A DNA stretch of 49,941 nt from Gemmataceae bacterium (lineage in GTDB: Bacteria; Planctomycetota; Planctomycetia; Gemmatales; Gemmataceae). The translations under genes and the position numbers were made by a program. Below the pieces are notes generated by a model. That model saw nothing but the letters and a program-made list of their open reading frames with translations. It was not told the DNA's origin and did not search any database. How positions within the stretch are numbered: the first letter of the stretch is position 1; each line of letters starts with the position of its first letter. Shown one piece after another: positions 1-8,489 of this stretch. Location: assembly GCA_020847555.1 (NCBI GenBank), contig JADLBT010000159.1, positions 1-49,941 on the forward strand. Reading direction: 5' to 3'.

Positions 1-2158
1 ACGCCAGCCGCTTGCCGTCCGGGCTGAACGCGACGTGGTAGACGCCCGCGGTGTGCCCGGCGAGCCGGCGCAGCTCGCGGCCGGTCTTCACGTCCCAGAT
101 ACGGACGGTCCGGTCCTCGCCGGAGGAGGCGACGCGGGTTCCGTCGTGGCTGAAGGCGACGCCGGTGACGGCCCCCTTGTGGCCGGTCAGGGTGTGGACA
201 GCCTTGCCCGTGTCGGCGTCCCACAGTCGGACCGTCCCGTCCACACTCGCGGAGGCGAGGCGCTTCCCGCCGGGGCTGAAGGCGACGCCGGTGACCGGCT
301 CGGCGTGCCCGGGGAACGCGCGCACCGGCTTGCCGGTGGCCGCGTCCCAGAGCTTGACCGCGCGGTCCTCACCGCCGGTCGCGAGCCGCTTGCCGTCCGG
401 ACTGAACGCCACGCTGTTGACGTTCGCGGTGTGGTCGCCGAGGGTGAGCAGGAGGCGTTCCTTGCGTGCCCGGGCGTCCCAGACCTTGACGGTGTGGTCC
501 TCGCTGGCGGTCGCCAGGCGGCGGCCGTCGGGGCTGAACGCGACCGCGACCACCTCGGCGGTGTGGCCGGTCAGCGTCAGCAGGTCGCGGTCCCGGCACT
601 GGCGGTGGAGGAAGTGCCACTCGAAATTGCACAGCTCCTCCTGGCCGATCCGCTCGCTTTGGTGCCCGCGGAGGAGGTCGTAGACCCGCGCGAGGTGCCC
701 CTTCCGCCACTCCTGCTCAGCGAGGCTCATGTGGGCCAGGTACAGGTAACGGCGGGCGAGGGCGCGCTGGGCGTCGGCCTCGGCCCGCTGGCGGTCGGCG
801 GCGGCGCGCTGGTTCCGGGCCTCGTCGAGAGCAGTCTCCAGCCGGCCGGTGTAGAACAGCCCGACAGCCCCGCCGACGAGCGCCAGCAGAGCCAGCCCGC
901 TGACGGCCAGCAGGCCCGCGACCGCCGGCCGGCGCCGCGCCCACTTGACGGCGCGCTCCCAGGCGCGCACCGGCCGCGCGTGGATCGGCTGATCGGCGAG
1001 GAACCGGCCGAGGTCGTCGGCGAGGGCCTGGGCGCTGTCGTACCGTCGGCGCGACTCCTTCTGCAGGCACTTCAGGCAGATGGTTTCCAGGTCACGCGGG
1101 GTTTTCGACTGCAGCCGGGTCGGCAGCACCGGGTCGTCGCTGACCACTTGCAGGAGAGTGTCGATGGGCGTGGCCGCCTTGAACGGCGGACGGCCGGTGA
1201 GGCACTCGTAAAGGATCGCCCCGAGGGCGTACACGTCGGCCGGCGGCCCGACCGCCAGCGCGTCGCCGGTGGCCTGCTCGGGGGCCATGTAGCTGGGCGT
1301 GCCCACCACCTGGCCGGAGCGCGTCAGCTCGCGAGGCAGGGTCGTGTCGGCGAACTTGGCGAGGCCGAAGTCGGTGATCTTCGGGTCGATCTCCGTACCG
1401 GCGTCGGCGGACGGCCCGGGATCGCCTGCGCCGTCCGGCGGGCTGGCCGCTGGCGGCGGACCGACGCCTGCCAGCAGGACATTGGCCGGCTTCAGGTCGC
1501 GGTGGACGATGCCCTGCTGGTGGGCGGCATGAACGGCGGACGCGAGCTGCTGGACCAGCGCGGCGGCGCGGCGGGGCGGTTGCGGAGTGCCGGCGATGGC
1601 CTGGGCCAGATCGATCCCGGAGACGTACTCGAAGGAGAAATACGGCAGGCCGTGGTGTTCGCCGATGTCGTACACCTGGACGATGTGCGGGTGGTGCAGG
1701 CGGGCGAGCGCCTCCGCCTCGGCCCGGAGCCGGGCCAGGTGGGACGGGGCCGCGTGTCCGCCGGTGAGGACCATCTTCAGAGCGACGACGCGCTTCAGAG
1801 CCGTCTGGCGGGCTCTGTAGACAACGCCCATCCCGCCGCGGCCGATTTCTTCGAGGATCTCGTACCCCGGCAAGGTCGGCCACGGCGGCGACTCCGTGCC
1901 GGTCCCGACGCGCGGGGCGGTGCGCGCGGAGAAGAAGTCGGCATCGGTCGAGGGTGCGGCGTCCACCGTGTCGCCGGGCACGGTGGACGGGCCGGGAGGA
2001 GGTTTGACGCCGGGGAGGTCCGTCGCGGTGTCGAGTTCCGTGTTCCGGAGAGGGAGGCCGCACGTCGGACAGAGGAACGGGACCGAGCGGGGGCGCGGGG
2101 GTTCCCCGGGAGGCAGCTCCCACTGGTGGCCCTGGGGGCAGATCAGATAGGTGGGCAC
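1..2158 (-). CDS. Ser/Thr protein kinase with TM helix and WD40 repeats (3'-truncated by window edge)
   Basis: Translating the minus strand from a GTG at 2158 gives an open frame to the window edge. Residues about 7-35 hold a small zinc-ribbon-like module (CPQGH, CPTCG). The kinase domain follows, with a Gly-rich loop (GRGGMGVVYRA, about 104), the catalytic loop HRDLKPAN (about 219), DFG (about 261) and APE in MAPEQ. A proline-rich insert lies between HRD and DFG. A hydrophobic stretch at about 412-435 is a likely single TM helix after the arginine-rich AVKWARRRP. An Ala/Arg-rich helix then leads into at least five WD40 repeats from about 530 on (for example VAFSPDGRRLATAS, VKVWDA). The start is supported by GGAGG eight bases upstream. 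The layout is the common planctomycete one: cytoplasmic kinase, membrane anchor and extracytoplasmic or exposed propeller. The substrate is unknown. The C-terminus is missing because it lies outside the window. Confidence 0.93.
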   Translation of the reverse strand, partial: MPTYLICPQGHQWELPPGEPPRPRSVPFLCPTCGLPLRNTELDTATDLPGVKPPPGPSTVPGDTVDAAPSTDADFFSARTAPRVGTGTESPPWPTLPGYEILEEIGRGGMGVVYRARQTALKRVVALKMVLTGGHAAPSHLARLRAEAEALARLHHPHIVQVYDIGEHHGLPYFSFEYVSGIDLAQAIAGTPQPPRRAAALVQQLASAVHAAHQQGIVHRDLKPANVLLAGVGPPPAASPPDGAGDPGPSADAGTEIDPKITDFGLAKFADTTLPRELTRSGQVVGTPSYMAPEQATGDALAVGPPADVYALGAILYECLTGRPPFKAATPIDTLLQVVSDDPVLPTRLQSKTPRDLETICLKCLQKESRRRYDSAQALADDLGRFLADQPIHARPVRAWERAVKWARRRPAVAGLLAVSGLALLALVGGAVGLFYTGRLETALDEARNQRAAADRQRAEADAQRALARRYLYLAHMSLAEQEWRKGHLARVYDLLRGHQSERIGQEELCNFEWHFLHRQCRDRDLLTLTGHTAEVVAVAFSPDGRRLATASEDHTVKVWDARARKERLLLTLGDHTANVNSVAFSPDGKRLATGGEDRAVKLWDAATGKPVRAFPGHAEPVTGVAFSPGGKRLASASVDGTVRLWDADTGKAVHTLTGHKGAVTGVAFSHDGTRVASSGEDRTVRIWDVKTGRELRRLAGHTAGVYHVAFSPDGKRLA

Positions 2159-2286
2159 GGGTAGTGCCTCCGATCTGGCGAGAAGGGCAGGAAAGTTGAC
2201 CTACCCGGACCAGCATAAGCGACCGCAGTGCGGGCCGCAAGGATGTCGGAGGCGCGCGGCGGTGGGCGAGTGAGTGCGCCAATCCC

Positions 2287-2340
2287 GCAGCGCGGCCTAC
2301 CGCCCTCCAGGGTGATCCTGCGGGCGGTAGGCCGCGCTGC
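2287..2340. repeat. 18-bp perfect inverted repeat, possible terminator
   Basis: Arms 2287-2304 and 2323-2340 are perfect complements (GCAGCGCGGCCTACCGCC) around a 17-base loop. It lies between the small basic protein gene and the kinase gene, both on the minus strand. There is no T-run on either side. It could be a transcription-stopping hairpin or a dispersed palindrome. Confidence 0.6.
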
Positions 2341-2352
2341 GGAGGCCGCGAC

Positions 2353-2457
2353 CTACCGTTTCGCCTGGCGGGCCTTGCGGCGGAGGGCCTTCGGGGTCGG
2401 ATGGTTCATGGCCTTGCGCCGCCGCTTCGCGGCCGTCCGCAGCTCTTTCCGCTTCAT
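2353..2457 (-). CDS. 34-residue strongly basic small protein, unknown
   Basis: A short frame begins MKRKELRTAAKRRRKAMNHP and ends with ARQAKR. About 15 of its 34 residues are Lys or Arg. The start is well supported by GGAGG with the ATG five bases later. It follows the SDR gene by 47 bases on the same strand and could be the last gene of that transcript. The composition suggests a nucleic-acid- or ribosome-associated peptide, but that is inference only. I do not recognise the family. The in-frame extension further upstream antisense to other sequence is not supported, because the Shine-Dalgarno fits this ATG. Confidence 0.6.
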   Translation of the reverse strand: MKRKELRTAAKRRRKAMNHPTPKALRRKARQAKR

Positions 2458-2504
2458 CGCTACCTCCGTTAGAGTGCAACCGTCGAACGTCAACTCAAAG
2501 TCCG

Positions 2505-3287
2505 TCACATCAGGGCGCGGTCGAGGTGGACGTACCCGCCGTCCACGTGGAGCAGCTGGCCGGTCGTGTGGCCGGAGCGCTCCGACAGCAGGAACGCGAC
2601 CGCGTTGCCGATCTCCTCGGCGCTCGTCATGCGCTGGCCGAGCGGGATGCGCGCCTCGATGCGGCGGCGGGCGGCGTCCGGGTCGGGGACCGTGCGGAGC
2701 CACTGGGCGTACATCGGCGTCCAGCACTCGGCGACGATGACGGCGTTGACGCGGACTCCGTACTTCGCCAGCTCGGCCGCCCACTCGCGCGTCAGGGCGT
2801 TGCGTCCGCCGTTGGCCGCGGCGTAGGCCGACGTGCTCCCCTGGCCGGTCTCCGCGACCTTCGAGCCGATGTTCACGATCGCTCCGCGCGCCCGCTTCAG
2901 CTCCGGCAGGGCGAAGTGGGCCATCTCGTAGTAGTGGATCAGGTTCCGCCGCAGGGAGAGGAGGAAGCGGTCGGTGTCGCCGTGTTCGAGGTTGACGCCG
3001 TCGTTGACGCCAGCATTGTTGACCAGCCCCTCGATGCGCCCGAAGCGCGCGACGACCGCCTCGACCGCCTTGCGGCACTCGTCGGTGCGGGTCAGCTCGG
3101 CCGCGATGGCGTGCGCCTGCCCGCCGGCTGCGGTGATGGCTTCAACGGCCGCGGCGTTGTCGGCGGCGTTGCGGCCGACGATGACCGGGACGGCGCCTTC
3201 TCCGGCGAGGACGCGCGCGACGCCCGCGCCGACGCCCTTGGCGCCGCCCGTGACGAGAATCACCCGATCCTTGAGGCCGAGATCCAC
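2505..3287 (-). CDS. short-chain dehydrogenase/reductase with Asn in place of the catalytic Lys
   Basis: A 260-residue classical-length SDR. The N-terminal nucleotide-binding motif TGGAKGVGAG and NNAGV identify the Rossmann fold. Ser142 (NIGSK) and Tyr155 are in place, but the YxxxK motif reads YAAAN, so the usual active-site Lys is Asn159. The C-terminal segment (TGQLLHVDGGY) is typical. I chose the GTG at 3287 because GGGAGG lies seven bases upstream and the Rossmann motif starts where expected; longer frames run into the glycosyltransferase gene. It sits 82 bases after the GT4 gene on the same strand. The substrate cannot be read from sequence. A lost Lys may mean altered or absent catalysis. 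Confidence 0.88.
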   Translation of the reverse strand: MDLGLKDRVILVTGGAKGVGAGVARVLAGEGAVPVIVGRNAADNAAAVEAITAAGGQAHAIAAELTRTDECRKAVEAVVARFGRIEGLVNNAGVNDGVNLEHGDTDRFLLSLRRNLIHYYEMAHFALPELKRARGAIVNIGSKVAETGQGSTSAYAAANGGRNALTREWAAELAKYGVRVNAVIVAECWTPMYAQWLRTVPDPDAARRRIEARIPLGQRMTSAEEIGNAVAFLLSERSGHTTGQLLHVDGGYVHLDRALM

Positions 3288-3369
3288 TGCCGTCCTCCCG
3301 AACACTGCCTGCCATTCTACGGAGACGCGGGCAGGCGCGGCAGGGCGCGCTCGCCGCTCCGAACTGGTG

Positions 3370-4452
3370 TTAGTCTCCGCGCGACGCACTGCCGCACTCG
3401 TCCAGGAACCGTCCAGCCACCACCGGCCAATCGAACTGTCGAACGTGTTCGCGCCCGAACGCCGCGCAGGCGGCCCGCTGCCGCGGGGCGCGAAGCAGTT
3501 CGGCGAGGGCCGCCGCCAGCCCCTCCACGTCTCCCGGCCGCACCAGGATCCCGGCGTTGCCCTGCGGCACCACCTCGGGGATGGCGGCCGCCGTCGTCGC
3601 GACGACCGGCAGGCCGCTTGCCATCGCCTCCAGGAACACGATCCCGAACCCCTCCTGAACGCTCGGCAGACAGAACACGTCAGCCTGCCGGTAGAGCCGT
3701 GCCACCGCCTCGTCATCGGGAATCTCGCCCAGCAGGCGCACCGTCTCGCCCAGCTGCAGCTCCGCCCACAGCCGCCGCAGGTTCGCGTGTTCCGGCCCAT
3801 CCCCGACGACCAGCGCGCGGGCGTGCGGGACGACGCGCCGGACGAGCGGCATGGCACGAAGCAGGTCGGCGACGTGTTTCCGCCGGTACTGGCGGGCGAC
3901 GCAGAGAACCGTTGCCCCGTCGCCGGTGGGCGGCACCTCGCGCACCAGCCGTTGCCAGCGGGCCAGGTCGATCCCCTCCGGCACCAGGCGCACGCGCCGC
4001 GCCGGCACTCCGTAATGCCGCACGAGCGCCCGCCGGCAATAGTCGCTCGTCGTCAGCACCAGCGGGGCGCGGCGAACGTTGCGGCGTTCCAGCCGTGCCA
4101 GCGCCCCCAGGAGCCAGCGCCAGCGTCCCGTCTCCTGGCGCGCCTCCTCGGCCAGCACGCCCTTGACGCTGACGACGTAAGGGCTGCGCCGGCCGCGCCC
4201 GGACCAGAGAAAGCCGTCGATGTCGAAGCCGACGATGAGGTCGAAATGGCGCTGCCGCAGGAGAGCGGGCAGCTTGAGGTTGAACCGGAGCCGGCGCAGG
4301 ATCAGATTGGCGGGCCAGGTCGCGTCGGGTGCGAGGCGCGTCACCTCGTGCCCGCGCGCCTCGAGCGCCTGCCGCAGGCCGCCGATGGCGACGGCGGTGC
4401 CGCTGCCCTGGGCGCTGCTCTGCAACCACGAGTCGAGGAAGGCGATCTTCAT
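3370..4452 (-). CDS. GT4-family (GT-B fold) glycosyltransferase
   Basis: The 360-residue protein starts MKIAFLDSWLQSSAQGSGTA, a GT-B N-terminal domain with the glycine-rich acceptor loop. The C-terminal nucleotide-sugar domain contains VLCVARQYRRKH, the LVVGDGPE strand and the EX7E-type motif EGFGIVFLEAMASG at about 270, which are hallmarks of GT4 retaining glycosyltransferases (Pfam Glycos_transf_1). The ATG at 4452 lies 19 bases after the stop of the QueD-like gene on the same strand, so the two are probably co-transcribed. It most likely transfers a sugar to a lipid or surface glycan at the cytoplasmic face. The acceptor and donor are not predictable. There is no signal peptide or TM helix. 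Confidence 0.9.
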   Translation of the reverse strand: MKIAFLDSWLQSSAQGSGTAVAIGGLRQALEARGHEVTRLAPDATWPANLILRRLRFNLKLPALLRQRHFDLIVGFDIDGFLWSGRGRRSPYVVSVKGVLAEEARQETGRWRWLLGALARLERRNVRRAPLVLTTSDYCRRALVRHYGVPARRVRLVPEGIDLARWQRLVREVPPTGDGATVLCVARQYRRKHVADLLRAMPLVRRVVPHARALVVGDGPEHANLRRLWAELQLGETVRLLGEIPDDEAVARLYRQADVFCLPSVQEGFGIVFLEAMASGLPVVATTAAAIPEVVPQGNAGILVRPGDVEGLAAALAELLRAPRQRAACAAFGREHVRQFDWPVVAGRFLDECGSASRGD

Positions 4453-4471
4453 GCGTCGGCCGGCCCGCCGC

Positions 4472-5278
4472 TCAGGCGCCGGTGCAGTCGGCCCACGTCT
4501 TCGGCGTCTCGTAGACGCGGACGCGCTCCAGCCGCGCCGCGCCGAGCTGGCCGTCGAGCAGTCGCCAGACGGCGCGGGCAATGTTCTCGACCGTTGGGTT
4601 GAGGTCGCGGAACTCGGCGGTGTCCTTGTTGAGGTGCCGGTGGTCGAAGCGGTCGAGCACGCGCTGCCTGACGGCCTGCTCCAGCTGGCGCCGGGTGCAG
4701 AGCAGCCCCGTCGCCGGATCGGCAGCGCCGGCGACGGTGACCTCGACCACATAGTTGTGCCCGTGGCCGTTGGGGTTGTTGCACTTGCCGAAGGTCGCGC
4801 GGTTCTGGTTCTCGGTCAGCTGCGGACAGTGCAGGCGGTGGGCGGCCGAGAACTCGAACTGCTCGGTCAGGTGGATCAACTCGGGCCTCCCCATGTGGAC
4901 GGTGTAGCGGATGTAAGGGGTAGCAAGGAGGCGCAGGCGCGTGAGAGAGAGTCCGGCGGGCAGCGCGGCCGGGAGCCGGTCCCAGGCGGCGCGGAGCAGC
5001 TGCTCGGCGAGGACGCGCGGCCCGTGTTCGGCAACCAGGCGCAGCGCCAGGGGCGCGGCACACGCGCGGATCAGGTTGTCGAGCACCTTCACGTCGCACA
5101 GGTAGCCGGTGACCGGGTCAGGCTCACCGGCCAAGGTGGCCTGCAGCTTCAGGTAAGGCGCGAGCCCCATCGCGGCGGGCCAGCCGGCCCAGGTGTTGCC
5201 CACCCGCGCGCCGGACCCTTCGTCCCCGAGCGGGCTGAGATCGACCGAGAACCGAACCTCGCGCGTCAGGTGGATCAT
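4472..5278 (-). CDS. tandem 6-pyruvoyl-tetrahydropterin synthase/QueD-like protein, N-half degenerate
   Basis: 268 residues made of two related halves. The C-terminal half (about 130-268) is a complete PTPS/QueD domain: zinc ligands in FSAAHRL and HGHNY, catalytic Cys in FGKCNNPNGHGH, DHRHLN and the C-terminal Glu of VYETPKTW. The N-terminal half repeats the pattern (LTREVRFSVDL against LTEQFEFSAAH; AGEPDPVTGYLCDVKVL against AGAADPATGLLCTRRQL) but has lost the zinc histidines. QueD makes 6-carboxytetrahydropterin for 7-deazaguanine (queuosine) synthesis, and a queC gene lies at 49241 in this window. The start at 5278 has GGGAGG nearby. Single-domain QueD is about 120-150 residues, so this is an internal duplication or fusion. 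A different pterin role is possible. Confidence 0.85.
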   Translation of the reverse strand: MIHLTREVRFSVDLSPLGDEGSGARVGNTWAGWPAAMGLAPYLKLQATLAGEPDPVTGYLCDVKVLDNLIRACAAPLALRLVAEHGPRVLAEQLLRAAWDRLPAALPAGLSLTRLRLLATPYIRYTVHMGRPELIHLTEQFEFSAAHRLHCPQLTENQNRATFGKCNNPNGHGHNYVVEVTVAGAADPATGLLCTRRQLEQAVRQRVLDRFDHRHLNKDTAEFRDLNPTVENIARAVWRLLDGQLGAARLERVRVYETPKTWADCTGA

Positions 5279-5406
5279 CACCGCCTCCCGCACCGCGGGG
5301 GAGGTGGTTCTTTCGCCCCCGCCCTGCTATCTCTTCCGTTACAGAGATGATAGCCGAGCGTATCAGCCCCGCCAACCCGGGCGGAGCCCGGCCGCGGAGG
5401 AGAGCG

Positions 5407-6135
5407 ATGGCGAGTGAGGGAGCAACTACTGGCAGGGAGGACGGCCGGCCGGTGTGTGCCGTGACGGGCGGCAGCGCGGGGATCGGGCTGGCGATCGCGC
5501 TGCACTTCGGGCGGCGCGGCTATCGGGTCGCCCTCTGCGGCCGCGACCCGGACACCCTGGAGGTGGCACGGGGGGCGGTGGCCGCGGCGGCGCCGGCGTG
5601 CCTGGCGCTGTCGCTCGACGTCGGGCAGCCCGGGGCCGCGCCGCGTTTCGTCGCCGAAACCGTCGAGCGGTTCGGCCGCCTGGACGTTCTGGTCAACAAC
5701 GCCGGCCACGCTCCGCTGGCGCCTCTGGATCAGCTTCCCCTCGCGGACTTCGACCGGGCGCTGGCGGTGAATGTGGCGGCGGTGTTCCACGCCACCCGGG
5801 CCGCCTGGCCGGCGCTGCGCCGGCAGGGCGGGGTGATCGTCAACATTTCGTCGCTGGCCTCGGTGGATCCGTTCCCGGGGTTCAGCGTCTACGGGGCGTG
5901 CAAGGCGTGGGTGAACCTGTTCGCGAAGGCGGCTGCCGACGAGGGCCGACCGCTGGGCATCCGCGTCTTTGCGGTGGCGCTCGGAGCCGTCGAGACACGC
6001 CTGCTGCGCGGACTGTTCCCGGATTTCCCCGCGGCGCAGACGCTCGACCCCGACGAGGTGGCGGCGCTGGTCGGCGGGCTGTGCGACGAATCGATGCGCT
6101 ACGCCAGCGGGCAGACGCTGTTCGTCCGGAAGTGA
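5407..6135 (+). CDS. short-chain dehydrogenase/reductase
   Basis: 242 residues with the full classical SDR signature: TGGSAGIG for cofactor binding, NNAG, Ser149 (NISS) and Tyr162/Lys166 in YGACK. The ATG at 5407 is preceded by GGAGGAGAGCG. The frame stays open upstream, but without a better ribosome site. The following epimerase gene starts 10 bases after the stop, so the two probably form one transcript. It is divergent from the QueD-like gene (128-base gap). It is unlike the minus-strand SDR at 2505 in keeping the catalytic Lys. The substrate is unknown. Confidence 0.9.
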   Translation: MASEGATTGREDGRPVCAVTGGSAGIGLAIALHFGRRGYRVALCGRDPDTLEVARGAVAAAAPACLALSLDVGQPGAAPRFVAETVERFGRLDVLVNNAGHAPLAPLDQLPLADFDRALAVNVAAVFHATRAAWPALRRQGGVIVNISSLASVDPFPGFSVYGACKAWVNLFAKAAADEGRPLGIRVFAVALGAVETRLLRGLFPDFPAAQTLDPDEVAALVGGLCDESMRYASGQTLFVRK

Positions 6136-6145
6136 GGGCTTTCCC

Positions 6146-7093
6146 ATGTTCATTGCTGTGACCGGAGCAACTGGATTCCTCGGCCGCTATCTGGTGCGTC
6201 ACCTGGCCGGCGCCGGCCACCGGCTGCGATGCTGGTATCGCACAGGGAGCGACCGGACCGGATTCGACCGCGAAGCGGCCGCCGTCGAGTGGGTGCCGGG
6301 CGTGCTTGGCGATGCGGCCGCCACGCAGGATCTGGTGCGCGAGGTGGACGCGGTGGTGCATGCGGCCGTCCAGTGGGAGGGACCGCGCAACCGCGGCAGC
6401 CACGGCGACCCGAGCGTGTTCCTCGGCGTCAACCTGACCGGGTCGCTGGAACTCCTTCAGGCGGCCCGCGCCGCCGGCGTCGGGCGGTTCGTGTTCGTCT
6501 CATCCTGCGCGGTCCACGAGATAATCCTCGGCGACCGGCCGCTCGACGAGGCGCACCCGCTGTGGCCCACCAGTCCCTACGGGGCATACAAGGCGGCCGT
6601 CGAGGCGTTCATCCACAGCTACGGCCTCGGCGAGGGTTGGCCGGTTTGTGCCCTGCGGCCGACCGGGATCTACGGGGTGGCGCACCCGCCGCGGGCGAGC
6701 CGCTGGTTCGACCTCGTCGGCAAGGTGGTGCGCGGCGAGCCGGTCGAGAGTGCGCGCGGCGGCAAGGAGGTCCACGCCGCCGACGTGGCCCACGCCGTCG
6801 AGGTGCTGCTGACGGGCGAGGCGGCGAAGGTAGTCGGTCAGGCGTTCAACTGCTTCGATCGGTATGTATCGGAGGAGGAAGTGGCCCGCATCGCGAGGGA
6901 TCTGACCGGCAGCCCGAGCCCGATCTCGGCGCTGAACCGCGGCCCGAAGCACCTGATCGACACGACGAAGATTCGCGCGCTCGGCATGACGTTCGGCGGC
7001 GAGGAACTGCTGCGCCGGACGGTGGCGGAGCTGATCGAAGCGCACCGGGTCGGGTCGGGCCAGGACACCGTCAGCGCTTCGCCCGCGCGATGA
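6146..7093 (+). CDS. NAD-dependent epimerase/dehydratase (extended SDR)
   Basis: 315 residues starting MFIAVTGATGFLGRYLVRHL, the extended-SDR Rossmann motif GxxGxxG. The catalytic site is visible as FVSSCAVHE followed by YGAYK (Tyr145, Lys149). The C-terminal substrate-binding part contains LRPTGIYG and the typical AADVAHAVEVLL. These enzymes act on nucleotide sugars or related alcohols. The specific substrate cannot be read from sequence. It starts 10 bases after the SDR gene. Its last 23 bases overlap the convergent cysteine desulfurase gene (7071-7093). No strong Shine-Dalgarno precedes the ATG, which fits translational coupling with the upstream gene. Confidence 0.88.
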   Translation: MFIAVTGATGFLGRYLVRHLAGAGHRLRCWYRTGSDRTGFDREAAAVEWVPGVLGDAAATQDLVREVDAVVHAAVQWEGPRNRGSHGDPSVFLGVNLTGSLELLQAARAAGVGRFVFVSSCAVHEIILGDRPLDEAHPLWPTSPYGAYKAAVEAFIHSYGLGEGWPVCALRPTGIYGVAHPPRASRWFDLVGKVVRGEPVESARGGKEVHAADVAHAVEVLLTGEAAKVVGQAFNCFDRYVSEEEVARIARDLTGSPSPISALNRGPKHLIDTTKIRALGMTFGGEELLRRTVAELIEAHRVGSGQDTVSASPAR

Positions 7094-8219
7094 GCAGCTC
7101 GGCCGCCCGCTCGACCTCCGCCTCGGTGGTGAAGCGGCCGACGCTCAGGCGCAGCGCCCCGCGGCTGATCTCCGGCGGCACGCCCAGGGCGCAGAGGACG
7201 GGTGAGACGAGGACGTGCCCCTCGTGGCACGCCGACCCGGTCGAGGCGGCGATCTCCGGCACCTGCGCCAGCAGCTCCGAGCCGATGTGGCCGACGAAGT
7301 TGGCGTTGAGCGTGTTCGGCAGACGCTGCTCCGGGTGGCCGTTCAGCACCACCTGCTCTCCGAGCCCGGCCCGCAAGCGCTCCCACAGCCGGTCCCGCAG
7401 GCCGCGCAGCCGCTCCGTCGCCGCGGGCAGCGACTGCCGGGCCAGCTCGCCTGCCTTGCCGAGGGCGACGATGTATGGCACGTTCTCGGTCCCGGCCCGG
7501 CGGCCGCCCTCGTGACCGGCCCCGTGGATCAGCGGCTCCGGTTTCAACCCGCGGCGCACATAGAGCACGCCGACACCCTTCGGGGCGTACAGCTTGTGCC
7601 CCGCGACCGTTAGCAGATCCACGCCCAGTTCGTCCACGTGGACCGGCACCTTGCCGAGCGACTGGGCCGCGTCGGTGTGCAGCGGCACGCCGCGCTCGCG
7701 GCAGACGGCGGCGATCTCCCGAATCGGCTGGAGGGTGCCGACCTCGTTGTTCGCGTGCATGATGCTGACGAGCGTCGTCGAGCGCGCGAGTGCCCGGCGC
7801 ACCGCGTTCGGATCGACCAGGCCGTGGCGGTCCACCGGCAGGACGGTGACGCGGCAGCCGAGCCGTTCCAGGAACTGACACGGCTGCAGCGTCGCGGGAT
7901 GCTCGATGATGCAGGTGATGATGTGAGCGCCACGCGCCCAGCGGCCGAAGAACCCGCGCAGCTTGGCGAAGATCAGACCCTTGAGGGCGTGGTTACTGGC
8001 CTCGCTGCCGCCGCCGGTGAAGACGATCTCGTCGGGATGACAGCCGAGCAGTTCCGCGACCTGCCGGCGGGCGGACTCGACGGCGTCGTGAGCGGCCTTG
8101 CCGTAGGCGTGGGAGCTGGACGGGTTGCCGAACTGCTCGTGGAGGAACGGCCGCATCGCCTCCAGCACGGCCGGATCGACGGGCGTCGTCGCGTTGTAAT
8201 CGAGGTAGATCGGTTCCAC
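7071..8219 (-). CDS. cysteine desulfurase (NifS/IscS-like)
   Basis: 382-residue PLP enzyme of the NifS/IscS family, which removes sulfur from cysteine for Fe-S cluster or thiolation pathways. Its N-terminus reads EPIYLDYNATTPVDPAV. The PLP Lys is residue 209 in VAGHKLYAPKGVG, His and Asp/Gln ligands lie in MHANNEVG and HTDAAQS, and the active-site Cys331 is in STGSACHEGH. I use the GTG at 8219 because AGGAG lies about ten bases upstream and it aligns with the duplicated copy, which starts ATG at the same codon. The 5' end (about 90 bp) is duplicated at 9006-9094 on the other side of the toxin-antitoxin pair. No iscU or suf genes are adjacent. Confidence 0.95.
   Translation of the reverse strand: MEPIYLDYNATTPVDPAVLEAMRPFLHEQFGNPSSSHAYGKAAHDAVESARRQVAELLGCHPDEIVFTGGGSEASNHALKGLIFAKLRGFFGRWARGAHIITCIIEHPATLQPCQFLERLGCRVTVLPVDRHGLVDPNAVRRALARSTTLVSIMHANNEVGTLQPIREIAAVCRERGVPLHTDAAQSLGKVPVHVDELGVDLLTVAGHKLYAPKGVGVLYVRRGLKPEPLIHGAGHEGGRRAGTENVPYIVALGKAGELARQSLPAATERLRGLRDRLWERLRAGLGEQVVLNGHPEQRLPNTLNANFVGHIGSELLAQVPEIAASTGSACHEGHVLVSPVLCALGVPPEISRGALRLSVGRFTTEAEVERAAELLIARAKR
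8125..8213. repeat. 89-bp direct repeat, copy 1 (inside the desulfurase 5' end)
   Basis: These 89 bases recur at 9006-9094 with a single difference (C/T, giving Val against Met). This copy is codons 3 to about 32 of the intact cysteine desulfurase. The two copies are 881 bases apart in the same orientation and enclose the DUF104/PIN pair. Confidence 0.95.
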
Positions 8220-8270
8220 GTAGACCCCGCTCCTGTACAATAGAGTTTGTTTTGCCCGCGGAGATAACCT

Positions 8271-8489
8271 GTGGAAACGCTACGACTCGAAGCGGTCTAC
8301 GAACACGGCACACTGAAACTGCCCCATGAGTTGCCTTTGCAAGAGGGGCAGCGAGTCGTGATCACCATTCAACCCAGCAGTGCAGTCGAACGCTTGACAG
8401 GGATACTCCCCTGGACTGGCGATGGTGAGGAGCTTCATCGCTTCCTCGATGACCCGGACGAGGGGTTGTGGGGGAACCGTGACGTTTGA
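8271..8489 (+). CDS. antitoxin, DUF104/AF2212-like
   Basis: 72 residues. The pattern LEAVYEHGTLKLPHELPLQE, followed by GQRVVITI, matches the small AF2212-like (DUF104) antitoxin family that partners PIN-domain toxins: a short swapped beta-hairpin domain and then a variable acidic tail (DDPDEGLWG). The start is a GTG at 8271 with GGAG upstream. A TACAAT box at 8236-8241 could be its -10 element, though the -35 is weak. The stop overlaps the PIN gene start by 11 bases, the usual coupled arrangement. It is divergent from the desulfurase gene (51-base gap). Its expected role is neutralising the PIN RNase and repressing or buffering the pair. Confidence 0.75.
   Translation: METLRLEAVYEHGTLKLPHELPLQEGQRVVITIQPSSAVERLTGILPWTGDGEELHRFLDDPDEGLWGNRDV

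Noticed and set aside
35..2164. Long plus-strand open frame opposite the kinase gene
   Set aside because: It is the antisense shadow of the kinase-WD40 gene, whose motifs read cleanly on the minus strand; GC-rich sequence keeps the other frames open.
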